From Phytoseiulus persimilis (lineage: Eukaryota > Arthropoda > Arachnida > Mesostigmata > Phytoseiidae), in contig CM075102.1 in assembly GCA_037576195.1 (NCBI GenBank), forward strand, positions 44,760,745-44,824,744: 64,000 bases of DNA. The letters run 5' to 3'. A model generated the notes under the pieces. It saw only the letters and a program-made list of their open reading frames with translations, searched no databases and was not told the DNA's origin. Both the position numbers and the translations under genes were made by a program. Positions 34,411 through 47,100 of the stretch are shown here, one piece after another; the stretch's first letter is position 1, and every line of letters starts with the position of its first letter.

Positions 34411-36291
34411 CCGGAATCACCCCTCCAGAGTTGGAAAGTAATGCTCAGATTGGTCCCGGAATCACCCCTCCAGAGTTGGAAAGTAATGCTCAGATTGGTC
34501 CCGGAATCACCCCTCCAGAGTTGGAAAGTAATGGTCAGATTGGTCTCGGAATCACCCCTCCAGAGTTGGAAAGTGATGGTCAGATTGGTCTCGGAATCAC
34601 CCCTCCAGAGTTGGAAAGTAACGCTCAGATTGGTCCCGGAATCACCCCTCCAGGCTTGGGGAGTAATGTTCAGATTGGTCCCAGAATCACCCCTCCAGAG
34701 TTGGAAAGTAATGGTCAGATTGGTCTCGGAATCACCCCTCCAGAGTTGGGAAGTAATGCTCAGATTGGTCCCGGAATCACCCCCCCAGAGTTGGAAAGTA
34801 ATGGTCAGATTGATCCCGGAATCACCCCTCCAGAGTTGGAAAGTAATGCTCAGATTGGTCCCGGAATCACCCCCCCCCCCCCAAGAGTTGGAAAGTCATG
34901 CTCAGATTGGTCCCGGAATCACCCCCCCAGAGTTGGAAAGTAATGCTCAGATTGGTCCCGGAATCATCCCCCCCAGAGTTGGAAAGTAACGCTCAGATTG
35001 GTCCCGGAAACACCCCTCCAGAGCTGGAAAGTAATGCTCAGATTGGTCCCGGAATCACCCCTCCAGAGTTGGAAAGTAATGGCCAGATTGGTCTCGGAAT
35101 CACCCCTCCAGGCTTGGGGAGTGATGTTCAGATTGGTCCCGGAATCACCCCTCCAGACTTGGAAAGTAATGCTCAGATTGGTCCCGGAATCACCCCCCCA
35201 GAGTTGGAAAGTAATGGTCAGATTGATCCCGGAATCACCCCTCCAGAGTTGGAAAGTAATGCTCAGATTGGTCCCGGAATCACCCCCCCCCCCAAGAGTT
35301 GGAAAGTCATGCTCAGATTGGTCCCGGAATCACCCCCCCAGAGTTGGAAAGTAATGCTCAGATTGGTCCCGGAATCATCCCCCCCAGAGTTGGAAAGTAA
35401 CGCTCAGATTGGTCCCGGAAACACCCCTCCAGAGCTGGAAAGTAATGCTCAGATTGGTCCCGGAATCACCCCTCCAGAGTTGGGAAGTAATGCTCAGATT
35501 GGTCCCGGAATCACCCCCCCAGAGTTGGAAAGTAATGCTCAGATTGGTCCCGGAATCACCCCTCCAGAGTTGGGAAGTAATGCTCAGATTGGTCCCGGAA
35601 TCGCCCCCCCCCCCCCCCAGAGTTGGAAAGTAATGCTCAGATTGGTCCCGGAATCACCCCCCCCCCCAGAGTTGGAAAGTAATGCTCAGATTGGTCTCGG
35701 AATCACCCCTCCAGAGTTGGGAAGTAATGCTCAGATTGGTCCCGGAATCACCCCTCCAGAGTTGGAAAGTAATGGTCAGATTGGTCTCGGAATCACCCCT
35801 CCAGAGTTGGGAAGTAATGCTCAGATTGGTCCCGGAATCACCCCCCCAGAGTTGGAAAGTAATGCTCAGATTGGTCCCGGAATCACCCCTCCAGGCTTGG
35901 GAAGTAATGTTCAGATTGGTCCCGGAATCACCCCTCTCGAGTTGGAAAGTAATGCTCAGATTGGTTCCGGAATCACCCCCGCAGAGTTGGAAAGTAATGC
36001 TCAGATTGGTCCCGGAATCACCCCCCAGTGTTGGAAAGTAATGCTAAGATTGGTCCCGGAATCACCCCTCCAGAGTTGGAAAGTAATGCTCAGATTGGTC
36101 CCGGAATCACCCCTCCAGAGTTGGAAAGTAATGCTCAGATTGGTCCCGGAATCACCCCTCTAGAGTTGGAAAGTAATGCTCAGATTGGTCTCGGAATCAC
36201 CCCTCCAGCTTTTGAAGAGTACAGTCAGACTCGTACCGGAATCACCTCTCCAGACTCGGGAGAGTAAGTTCAGATTGGTCCCGGAATCACC
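34411..36291 (+). repeat. 45-bp minisatellite, right block (about 41-42 units)
   Basis: The unit is the same as in the left block. Variants include GGTCAGATTGGTCTC, GGCTTGGGGAGT and a CCCCTCC to CCCCCCC change with C-runs of 7 to 14. A block of about nine units with a distinctive set (run of Cs plus AAGAGTTGGAAAGTCATG, then AATCATCCCCCCC, then GGAAACACCCC) occurs twice, near 34870-35020 and 35285-35430, showing a higher-order duplication. The right edge degrades from about 36200 (GCTTTTGAAGAGTACAGTCAG...) and stops near 36291. Open frames up to 421 codons across it are by-products of the 15-codon period. Confidence 0.97.
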
Positions 36292-37943
36292 CTCATGTCT
36301 TCCAGAAAAAAAGCGGACAAACTGACAAACTATCAAACTGACTGACAAACGGACAGACTAAGCCGATTATATATAGTAAGGATGATTGCCTCAATTCAGG
36401 CATTCGATCCGTTGAACGCTACGCAACTCGCAAGTGCCGATTCCAGCTGCTCATCTGGACCTCGTGTCCTGAGTGACGTTGTTTGATGCGGCCGGTTCCA
36501 AGACCGGTCAAGGAAAATATGTATGGGCAGAATCGCTCCGAAGCTTTGGGAATCGCAGCCGAATTCCCCGGTGCATTTGAAATTCCTCGCCAACGATTTG
36601 GAAGTCAACGACAGACGTTCGCACAGCGACCGTTGTTGAGGAATTGCCTTACGGCAGATCTCGCCAGGGGCAATATGAACTTTTGGATTCTTCTCATGTC
36701 AATATAAACGGAGATATCGCTTTTGTCCTGCGGGACGATCCAAGCTCGCGATCCAGCGTGATCTCCCGCTGACGAGCTCCGGCTCAACTCGAGTTTTGAC
36801 AGTTTCTTCCCAGTTCGACTGACCTGGCAGTCACAGCTTTGATCGGACTCCGATTCGCGTGGACGCGGCATCCGAAGGCTTCCATTCAGGGACAGAACCT
36901 CCGGCAACGTTGAAACCCTCGATGAAAAAATACCCCTCCGACTGCGAGCGACGCTACTAATCAGGACCGTCGAATGACGCGACCATGGGCTGATTCAGCT
37001 TGGCGTGCATCTCCAAACCTATGAACGAAGATTCCTTTCGGAACAGATTCACTCGGAGAGTGTCGATGAGAGTCTCGCTGCCTGCTCGAGTCTGTCAGTC
37101 CGATCACTTGTTCGTCCAGAGGATAAGGATCGGCTCGCTGATAATGGACTTATAAGACTTGCCTAGACCGGGCGGCTATATGGCATCCGCACTAATTGGA
37201 TCACCTCACAGTCTGAAGGCCAAATAAGATCAGAGAGCCGTGAACCCTCGATGCTGGTAACCTAGATTGAAGGCCGCGAGCTGGAATTATGCTAACTGCG
37301 AACGCTGCCAATCGACCTGACGCCCCGCAGGAACTCTATGGAGATTCGCTTCACCATACACTGCTTCTGGACCTCCTCATCGATGACTGTCTCATATTGT
37401 GCTTTTGTCCTGGCCGCTGTGTAAGCACCAAGGAGCCCGGAGTCCGAATCTCTCTTACTGCTGGGAGGAATTCCCAATCGCTTGCCGAGATAGCGACGTT
37501 GAGGGCTCGAAAATGTGACTCGCTAGCTCCTTCCTCAGGAGGTTTGAATATCCGACTGGGTATCGCAGGCTGGATATCTCATCCCGCTCAACAGTGCGTT
37601 CTCGTGATTGCAGTAAAGACAATGGAAACAAAAATTCGATCTGAGCGACTCTGATTAGAAACAAGGGAACTAGACGGCGCTCTCGAGCAAGTTTCGAAAC
37701 GGAGCCTTGAGAGTCAAAATGTAAATTTTCCAAATTCTCCTCAAGACATGCCGTAGCCCGCGGTCATCGGGCGCGCGCCTAGAGGGGAAAAATGAATAAA
37801 AGGGAATCTCGAGAGCAAGCGAAGCCGAATGTTGCGACGTGATTCAATCGTCCCTCTTCGTAATCGATTTTCTCAGTGGAGATTCTTGGACTGGAAATTG
37901 CCTCGAACCATAAACGGAAGATAGGAGGGGCGAATGGAGATTT
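36292..37943. other. Intergenic, no gene identified
   Basis: The stretch begins with a short ACTGACAAAC-type repeat (36318-36358). Minus-strand open frames near 36907-36605 and 37477-37292 have mixed coding-like segments but neither a clear start nor splice signals, so I do not call them. Confidence 0.4.
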
Positions 37944-39010
37944 TCAGAGAGAACTCGAGATTACGCTGTAAGTCTCAGAGTGAGTATCATCCGCAGAAAG
38001 TCCTGAATCGAGCAAATCGCGCTGCAGTGCCTCAAACTGGCGTCGTAGAGCGAGCCCCGACTGCCTAAACGGCTCCATTAGTGAATTCCACTCATGACAA
38101 ATGAACTCCTGGCTGCAACAAACCTCCCCGGAAGCTCTCCATCTCGAGAAGTACAATCCTGCTTACATTTCTCTACGTCGGCGAGCCGCTGAATCAACGC
38201 TTTCAAGCCATCTGAGTGAAACGTGCCCTTCGCCGCCCTGGGACACACTTGTGGTCCCCAGGTAAGAAGTACCAGGTGAGGCGGAGCTCCGAGTTCTCAA
38301 AGGCGAAATTCATCTCCCCGGAGAGCGCCTACATTCTTTGACTAAAAGATTTCATGGGCCTCCTGAGCGATGGAGTTTTCTTCGACGCGTCTGAGTTAGT
38401 CGCCAGCGCCGGTCTCTCGGCCGACTCTCGAAGTCGTCAAGCGAAGAGGAACGGGGCCTAGGCTGATTCGGCGACAAAAACAAACCTACATCCTCTCGCT
38501 AGGTATCGCAAACGAATCGCCTTGGATGCTTCAGATTCCTCGCGAAACTTTCGGGTGGCCCTCACAACCCCCACACGCTCCAAGCGGTCCGACTGGGTTG
38601 TTCTCGTGCAGCTTTTAGTTGGGGGACTCCCCTCCTCTCTCTCTTCCTCGTATCAGGGCATAACTCTCAAACAAAACAGTCGTTTCCGTCGGCATCGCCT
38701 TCGGAATAGAAGAAAGCTCCATCAAGTACCTCAGATGAGCCACGGATCAGGAAGCTGTGCAGGAAATTATGTCACGTACGGAAGGCGCACGCAAGGAAGC
38801 TGAGGAAGAATAGCATTCCAATCACTCGATCATTAGACCGGGAACCACTAGGGAAGACCTCGCTCAGCACATTGTCTCCTGCTTTATTCCTGTCCAAGGC
38901 CGTACTGCCAATGAGGCACGTTAACTTCTTTATAATGTCCTGACAGTTCTGCTCCTCTCGGGGAGAGGGAGAAATATTCTGCTCCACGAGCTCCCGGGTA
39001 GTGGACCACA
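37944..39010 (-). CDS. Exons of an unidentified minus-strand gene
   Basis: The last exon (about 38118-37944) reads EFICHEWNSLMEPFRQSGLA, a helical stretch (RRQFEALQRDLLDSGLSADD), and ends SVISSSL before TGA. A preceding exon (about 38240-38170) reads GTFHSDGLKALIQRLADVEK before a GTAAGC donor. Farther upstream, near 38990-38790, EQNCQDIIKKLTCLIGSTAL with flanking splice-like sites looks coding. The final exon probably forms a coiled coil. I do not recognise the family and did not resolve exon joins, so the extent is approximate and the pieces may not all belong together. Confidence 0.35.
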
Positions 39011-40792
39011 ATACAGTTTTGAGTCATTTCTTGGGGAAATGGGTCTTGTATGATTCGGTCAGTGCCTGGGGAACTGGTTGAGAAAAAATTGCGTCAGAAA
39101 TTGGGGATGACCATGAACGCGACATGATATCCCACAAACAAGCCAGACCTTAGATATTAGACCATAGCCGCTTGGGGGTCAAACGAAACGCCTCCTCTGG
39201 GTATGTGCGAATGCGTTCCCCGAGGTGCATGATCTTTCGCTGCCTGTCACGTTTGCGCGTCTCCACGTTCCGGTACCACCTTCGGTCGAGCGACCCGCGC
39301 TCTTTTTCGGTCCATATTCGATGCTTCGATGAATGCTAAGAGTTACCCAGGGGCTGCGTGCGAATGCGGTCGCTGTCGATTTTGCTCTCTGGTGACAATG
39401 GTCGTTAGCCGACGGGCTCATCGCACCAGAGGGAATCCATCGCGGCTCCATGCACTCCGCTGTATGCTCAATGTCGACGGTACGTGACCAGCGCGCGCGA
39501 CTGCAGCTCTCCTGCTTATGGTTCCGAGGAGAGGGTGGCGGGGAGCAAAGAATCGGGCAACGAACCTAACGGCCAGCTAGCCGATTTAGGTTGCGCGCTG
39601 GACGCTCGCGGTTTTCGGGCAAACAACGGCGCTAAGAGACAACAGCCGACTGGGTAGGTAGCAGAACAAGCCGTGCAAGTAAGCGAATGAAGCAGAATAG
39701 GGTTGTTTGGTGACAAAGTCGGTAAGGGAGTCGGTGCAAGGCTGGGGGGGGGGGAGGCGCGGTGGGAATCCAGGCGGAGGGAGAACAAGGGGAGGAAGAG
39801 CCAGGCTTTCTAATAAGATTCGTTCTCTGTGTTCCGTTCGTTCCCGTGGCTGAACACAAATCAACGGACAACGGCCCAACTGTTTGTCGTCCTCGCTCTG
39901 ATTGCAACGACATGGTGTGAACACAGGAAACGACTGTTGGAGGTCATCACACACATACATACGTACACACGCACATCCAAACAAACACCCATGGAAACAA
40001 ACACTGTCCTTTTTTTCCTCCCGACCTATGGCGATGATCATTAACCATGTCTTACTGGTCTTGGGCCATACATTCCAAACACAGTAGCATGAGTGGCTGG
40101 CCTTGGTCGCTTTGTGTTGCTCTATTACCAACCTTCTCTTCGTCACCAGGACGGCATCGGGCCAATTCGCGATGAATCTCTGTGGAGGCGGGTCAACCGG
40201 AGGAGCTTGACGCCCGGAAACGCGGCCTCAGAGTACGGAAGGGATTGGTAGCGCAGGTGGGAATCGTCGTAAGATCAGAGTCCAGGATGGAATACGTCGG
40301 CTACGGGTCAACGATCGTTCTTTGTTCAATATCGAGTCTCGCTTGAGCAGATGCCAAACGGCCGTGGGCAACCTCGTGCAGTAAGGCCTGACTCCCTATT
40401 CTCGCTGCAGCGGGTCCATCTTTATTAGTGGTGTGAAGACTACGACAAGGGCAACACAGATCCCCGAGCCTCAGCCCTCTCCTACCGACACAGCTGATGG
40501 TGCTCATCGACAACGCGTTGCCCATCGCTTCTCGACTTGCCCCCCGCCGATTCCCGACGCAATCTTTGTCAACCCGGCGGGCACTGTTCGAAGCGCCCAT
40601 TACCGTCTGACGCGTAGACGACATTATGAGGAACGATTTCCGGGCCGGTTGTATCTGAGGTCACCACTTTTTTTGCTCGAACCCGATGGATCATGTGTTC
40701 GCTGACGACAGTCGTCAGAATCGATTCTCCCTCCTAGAATATCGCTCTGAGAGCTTGATTCTGAATGGCGTGCTGTAAGCCTCCCGAGAGCT
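39011..40792. other. Intergenic; poly-G tract and short open frames only
   Basis: A run of ten Gs lies at 39746-39755, with purine/pyrimidine-rich flanks. Open frames up to 186 codons on the minus strand here are low-complexity (Pro/Leu-rich) and overlap each other, so they do not look real. The part from about 40300 rightward may be the decayed downstream part of the RT fragment described next. Confidence 0.4.
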
Positions 40793-41200
40793 TCAGTAAC
40801 AAGGAAGCGGTGCAACCCTGGGAGGGATAACAGCCGTTCCCAGTTTACGAAGTGATGCAATGGTTGAGCAGCACCGATGTCTGAGATCATCGAAGTGACC
40901 CGGCCGCCGGAAATTTCCACTGAGGGTCACGCCGAGGCACTCGGCAGAGGGTGAAAGGGAGGCTCCCGCGAGGAACAGAGTCGGCACATCATTAGGTCGC
41001 CGGCGAGAACGGCAGAAGACTAGTTTCTCCCCGTCAGAGCCGACGCGGGAACCGAAGAAGTGGAAAACGTTGATGATCTCGCCAGAGCCAGCCGACGCCT
41101 CGGCGATATCGGTCTCGCAATCGCTTTGTGTGAGGCGGAAGATGAGTGTCGTGACATTGGCGAACGTCATGGGAGGGAAACCGCCCACCCTCAGAGACAA
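40793..41200 (-). pseudogene. Decayed LINE reverse-transcriptase fragment
   Basis: The minus-strand frame shows the typical thumb region of a non-LTR RT: KLVFCRSRRRPNDVPTLFLA followed by LGVTLSGNFRRPGHFDDL and an Ala/Ser-Leu-rich helix (ASLRKLGTAVIPP). The catalytic YADD block is not visible upstream and the frame is broken on both sides. It does not resemble the intact LINE at 30.7-34.4 kb, so it derives from a different, older family. Confidence 0.6.
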
Positions 41201-42978
41201 TGTTCAATATGCTTGGGAACGATACTGTCTTAAGCAGGAAATCCGATTTGGAATAAGCTCGAATCACATCCTAGAAGTGGCTCAGGCTCGGAAATCCTGG
41301 GCTCGCCCAGATGGATGCATTCAGGGCAAAACATGGAAACAACAAGAAGAGCAACCCTCATTGCAAGAGCTTCGGGGGCCTGTCCGGCGAAGGGAGGAAC
41401 ATGGCGAACGGAACCGCGGAATCCACTGCAATAGTGGCCAAAGACTCGCTCCGCTTCTGTGAGAGATGAGAGATCGATACGGATAAAGCGCTGCCATAAA
41501 TTACCCGTACGCACTTATTGGTCGATCAATCTTATCTGAACCACGTTGGGGAGGGGAGCTCGCGGGCTTCCCTCCCAATTAAGAAGTCCCCTTCTAACTC
41601 AGGTGCCTGATTGTTCAGCGTTTCCAAGCATGGCAAGCCTTGCTGGGGCTGCTTGTCAACGCTGCCTGGAAGCATCCTTTAACAGCGGCAACTTCTTTAG
41701 TCCCCCAGAGTCGTACAGCAAGCTCGCGGAATCGAATCAACGCCAATCGATTATCCTGCTAGCAGTACTTTCTCTTCTCCAAAAGATATTGAGGACTCCG
41801 AAGGGTTGCGAAGAATTCCATTCAAGCGAAAAGGAGGTAAAGGCGTATCCATGGATTTCTCCGTTCTTGTGTCGAGACCCCCCCTCCCACGAGAAGCCGA
41901 CGCAAACTTTCACGTTGCGCAGATTCCAACTCTTCGGTTTCGTTATTCGTACAGTCTCATATTGCCGGATCGAACGCGAACAGCGATGGCTTCATGTTGC
42001 TCGTTTGGGGAACTTGCAACAAGGATCGGCCGATCGGAAAGAGCAAATGATCATGAGAATGAAATGGAGAGCTCTCAACCAGAGACGTTCAGGTCAACAT
42101 TCTGAGATGCAAGCCCGGTCACGAGAAAACTGTCGCGGAAAGGACGTAGACCATGGTTCTGGAACCCAAAAAGACGAGTACCGACTCTGGATCTCGCGTT
42201 TCCCTCCGATATGGTCTTTCGATAAAATGCTGTCTCAGATGTGGTCGTTGTAGGCCGACCTCGATTTCAGAGCGCAAGCGGGGTACTGCGCGAATCGGAC
42301 CCACCTCCTATGCTCTGCACTACCGATTCCTGCGATAACAAATCATCATGCGGAGGGCTGTCTCTGCTGTGAAAGGACTCGCATCACCATACAACATTGC
42401 ATCAGCAGAGATGCGTTGAATTCGGTCCTCCAAAAGCTCGCTCAGCTTGAACTTGATTGAGCTGTCGAGTGCTATTACAATTAAAGTTTGTCCAGAGCGA
42501 GTGGATCACTCGTGAATTGAAGATTGAAATCCTGTTAAAGAAACAAGCGCTTTGCATACTAACTCAATCGGCCTACAATGTAAACATAATACAGTCAGCG
42601 TATGCACTCGAGAGTTGGAGGGTAGGCTTGTGTAGGGAGAATTATGGGAAGGGGGATACCTCTGCTTCGAGTGTTTAATCTGAAAGCCAAACATGGTCAT
42701 CGTACAGGTGCTCAAGAGGTACCGTCGGTTACCATCCAGAGTTTTGAATAATCGGCGAAATCGTTTGCGTCGAAGGTTGCGCTTCGTGAAGTGCGTGCAT
42801 TCTCGCGATTTTTCCCAGAACACAATCGCCAACGTTGGATGTTTCGGAATGGTTTCCCCAACGCTACCGTCGCAGCGCATCCAGCTCGAGATTCAGGAAA
42901 GCAGGAGTTGAGGAGCTTGTTCTCCCCAAACTCTGAAAGAACAAGCGCCTATCGAAGGGGGAGGAAATATTAAATCGT
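41201..42978. other. Intergenic, no gene identified
   Basis: A 235-codon plus-strand frame (41546-42253) lacks a recognisable domain, and its composition changes part-way. It could contain an exon near 41630-41830 (ASLAGAACQRCLEASFNSGN) but I cannot support it further. Confidence 0.35.
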
Positions 42979-44110
42979 TCGTTAGCGGATCTCGGCGTTG
43001 CCCGCGGCTGGATTTAAAATATTGTTTGCCCAGCCGCCACCATGAGACCGAGTGGCCGCTCGCGCGGCTAGCCTGAGAGCTTGTGTTTCGCCGATCTCGG
43101 ATGGAGCGAGCCCGGCGTGTATGTAGTCTAGATTATGCACCCACTTGTTCGACGATAGGTGTTTTTTGAGAAGCTTCTCACACTCGGACAAATTTCTCCC
43201 GTTCTAGACTGGCGTGCAAGAGAAACCAAGAGAGCGATTCCGTAAATCTCGGAATAATATCGAGATATCGGCATCCTCCGCTCCCTTGGGAACAAATATT
43301 ATTCGTCGGTTCCCGTGGTTACCTCACCGGGTTGTATGATTCGGGCCGCTTGCACCGGCACTTCGAATCGTGAGAAGCTAGTGCAGGTTATTCAGTTCAA
43401 CTTGTCACGGCAGGGGAGCAGCTACCGGAGTACCAAGCTCACTCCACCGCAAGAACGTCGCTGAGCACGCCACCGTCGTAAATATACCAGCTCCAGAACA
43501 TTTATGAGAGCTTCTGAGTTTTTTTTCATCCCAGCGGTATTCATGTGAATGTTCTCCAGCACACGCCATGAAACGGTCAAACAGTGAGACGACAGTGTTA
43601 TGAATTGATGAATAAGCTGCGGTTGTTCGATACTTGGGATGATCCCCGCCTTCGAAGACTCGCAGTCGAAGTCGGAATTTATCCTGCTCGGATTGGAACT
43701 TGTTCCTCCCGACATGAACTTAGGTCGGGGAAGATGGCGCCCATCGCTGCTACCATTTGATAGGAGCCTTTCAGCCACATGGGCTCCGTGGTCGTTTGGC
43801 AATACGATGGCGTCTGGAATGAAAGCATCTTGCAGTTTTTCTGTATACAGATACGAGCGCTTTTATGTGGTCGGTCGCTGATTTTGTAAGCGGAAAGGTG
43901 AAGTGCAATGACAGTTTCGGCCTCAGCAAGAGCCTCCTCCAAGACGTTCAAGGATTCATCGATTTCGTGAGATGCAGGGCGCTCTCGATATTGAATTGTA
44001 TTTCCTCACGATTTCAGCAAGCTGGGGCCGAACATATTCAGGAAGGGCGAGAGAAATCAAGCGAACGCTGCCATCTATAGGACTGGCATTCCACGGAGTC
44101 GGTTTCTGTT
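42979..44110 (-). CDS. Exons of an unidentified minus-strand gene
   Basis: The last exon (about 43194-42979) reads SECEKLLKKHLSSNKWVHNL then IHAGLAPSEIGETQALRLAA and ends NPAAGNAEIR before TAA; an in-frame TAG just upstream forces an acceptor near 43200. Further exons on the same strand: about 44090-43995 (DGSVRLISLALPEYVRPQLAEI before a GTGAGG donor), 43950-43800 (LNVLEEALAEAETVIALHLS, then CKMLSF before CAG), and possibly 43640-43430. The protein looks soluble and helical. No family is recognised and the joins were not fixed. Confidence 0.4.
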
Positions 44111-47100
44111 GAATGGTTCAGGACTTGGCTGTCATCGCACCTAAGTATCATTCCATTCCCTCTCAAACAGGCAGCATCTCACTTATGCGTCGCGGTTGTC
44201 GTTTGAGCATGGGTTGAAGAGAATTCCGAATGTTCAGTCGACCCTCAAGAGTAATTGTTTCCAGAAAGGAGACCGTTGACCTCCGCTGACCAATATCAGG
44301 CGCGTGAGCATAGGAGCTCCCATGTTATCTGGTCCAGTTAGAGCCGTTCTTGGAACAAACATGCCCGAGCCGAGTGCGTCCATCCATGGGTTACCCGTCC
44401 TATTCCGACCAGAGTGTGGGAGCTCTACTTCAGATCCACTGTCAGCATCATTTTTCGAGGATATGCTTCAATTTTGAAAATAGTTCGGGGCCAAGCGAAC
44501 AGGACATACACAGGTGAACTTCCCCGGTGTGTCCATTTCAACCTGCAGCGGATCGCCCGAACAGAGAAGCGAATCGACTCCACGCATCGACGATAATGTG
44601 GGCTGATCATGCTGATGCTGCGGAGCGCATTTAGACACACCCCATAGAAGAAAAAAACAATCTGGAGCTATATTCGCAGTTCCAATCTGTGACTACAATC
44701 TCCCCTCCAATGCCCATGGTTGATACGATGTCTCACACTCAACATCGATTTAGAGTGGTGATGCAGCGCAACGCTCTTCAGGAGATCATGGATTAGAATA
44801 TAACTCATCAATCCGAAGTGTCAGGCAGCTCGGCCGAGATTCGATCCTGTCCAAGCTACTTGTTGTAGAGAACTCGACGAAACGCGTCTCAAACCGCAGG
44901 AGAGGAAACAAACGTGTCCCAAAAAAATCGAAAACTTTCTGCGTCGGGTGATTTGGACGACGGAAGTTGGAAGTTTTCATTCTTCTGTAGCTGCGTCAGG
45001 TGTTGTCAAAGTACCTGACTCGGCATCGTGTACACCTGGAGGCGGATCTCGGCAACGGGCGGGCCTACAACAACAACAAAAGCGGAGCCAGAAGACGCTT
45101 TCAACGAGAAAAAAAACGGCTGTTATTTTTTCTCCATCCCATCCGAACATCGAATCCGGCGAAATCGACAAATTGTTCCAAATCTGGTGACGCGCCGCTC
45201 TGGTCGGAACGAAAAAAACTCATTGTTGGGCTGAGCCGCGGCTTAACGGCACGGCGTGGACGGCTCGAGCCTCGCGGCAACAACGTGGAAAATCGAGCGA
45301 AAAACGGAACGTATCCTATGATAGTTAATGTTTCTGGAATGGTCGTCGGTTGTCTTTCTCGGTTGTATTTTTCTCCTCGAATGCGAATCACAGCGCCCGC
45401 CTCTCACCATTGGTCGACGCAATCGGTTTCAATCGATGAGACCTCATCACTCACAGCTCCATCATTTTGGACGCGAGCGATTGTATCTGATTTCGGCTCC
45501 TCTTGTCTTGAACCCCTCTTCCTGGCCGGAGCAAATGTCAGGAACTTTGGAAAATGGGAAACAACTTCTCAACAAATGGAAACGCAGAAACCGCTGATTA
45601 GATGTTCGATCATGATTCGGATTTTCGTGTCGATGGGAGCATACGTCCGCTCAGTCGGCCACTCGGTCTTCTATCTGCTGTTCGTCCATTTGGGGGAATA
45701 AAGGGTCTCTTTTCTTCGTACTGTTTGTATCCGATTGATCACGGCGGATCAGAATTCTGAGCGTGGTTGTTGCTGATGGCGTGTGTTGCTTCCGCGGTCA
45801 TGTTTTTCCCCGTTCAGTCGCGGGCTAATCGCCCAGGTGTGATGATCCGAAGCGCGGTTTCTGCCGTCTTCTTGCTCCCCTTCCTGCGCTCACGTAGTTT
45901 GTTTCCTCTCCCGTCCCTCTACCTTGCCTTGTGCTCGTCGCTCCCCGAGAAATAATATAAAGATGAAAAAAAAAACCTGAGTGGACCCGCGAGGTTTCGT
46001 CATTCCTCTCCCTGGTTAGCGAGACCGATATTGGATCAGAAAGCAGCTGAAGGAGATGGATGCTCTCAACGCGTTCCTTCACTCACTCACACTCCGGTGC
46101 ATCATGAGCAGACCATTACTCATATTATATTTTTTGTGGGTGGTCCTAAAATCGAATCGCTGAGATTCTGTCCACCGGTCCCATTTGCTGCCATTTCCAT
46201 TCTTTCCTGGTTCGGAATCATCAAAAACGGAATAGGGCCTACATTTCTGTATTTTTTCTTCGTTTTTTTTTGTCTTCGCTCGAGCGTTAAATTCCTCGGA
46301 TCTTGGATATTCTCGCGGATGACCCGAAATTCAGGGCTAATGTCAGCTAGAAGGAGAGAGCTTTCCTCATTTAACCGGGAAAGCTCTCCTATTGACCGGA
46401 GTTCTGTCTGTGCCCTGGGTGCCTCATATCTCACGGATATCTCACGGAATACTGACAGATTCGGTCTTCCAGCTATCAAACGGGAGACCGGGTTGCATAG
46501 TTCCATTTTTCGGTACAACATGTTGTGAAAACTCAAGGCTACGCTCCATGAAGTTGACTGAAGGATCCTTCCGGCTCTGCCGATGTTGGAAGCTAGCGGA
46601 CAGTATACAGCGACATTTGCCAGAGCGACCGTGTTCACACCGTGAGATACATTGCGACGCAAACCTGCACCTCAACGCAGTTATTTTGGTTTAGCGGACT
46701 CCTCGCGAACTTTCGGGCAGAGTCCTCGTCAGCGAAGATACCGTATCGCCTCGACCTTTCCTGTCCGTCTGATTGACGAAAATGGTTTCAGACGCAGAAA
46801 TCCGCTCGACGTTGGGACCTGATTTGGTCGTCGCGATATCGACGAGGAGCGCTCCGCAGCCAATTCGAGCTTTCGATTGATCGACAACACTTTCCTCCCT
46901 ATCTCTCGGGCCTGATGGTTTCATGAGGTGCCAAGCAGTATCGAACAGAAGCAGCACCAGCATTTCCCGTACCAGTAGCAGGTCAAGCGCATTACCGCTC
47001 CAGTCAGCGTGAAATACGGGGCGAAGGGTGATGCGCCACCAATCAAGCCGACGCCACTCACGGAATCCGGGAAGAATCAATGTGATCGTTTGATTGAACT

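Noticed and set aside
34898..36163. 421-codon plus-strand protein in the repeat array
   Set aside because: The open frame follows from the 45-bp period; similar frames appear in other phases, and C-run length changes would break it. No start or splice context.
30204..36291. CRISPR-like array of regularly spaced repeats
   Set aside because: The 45-bp units are contiguous with no unique spacers, the host is a eukaryote, and no cas genes exist. It is a minisatellite.
39586..40146. 186-codon minus-strand frame
   Set aside because: Low-complexity Pro/Leu-rich sequence across a poly-G tract, overlapped by equally open frames.
40301..40624. Possible integrase zinc-finger (HEVAHGRL) of a BEL/Pao element
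   Set aside because: Only a loose H-x3-H-like fragment; no DDE core or LTRs nearby.
41546..42253. 235-codon plus-strand open frame
   Set aside because: Starts at a non-ATG codon and has no family similarity; a small exon inside it cannot be excluded but is not supported.
45000..45701. 233-codon plus-strand open frame
   Set aside because: Composition changes along it, no domain, no splice or start support; probably chance in a stop-poor stretch.
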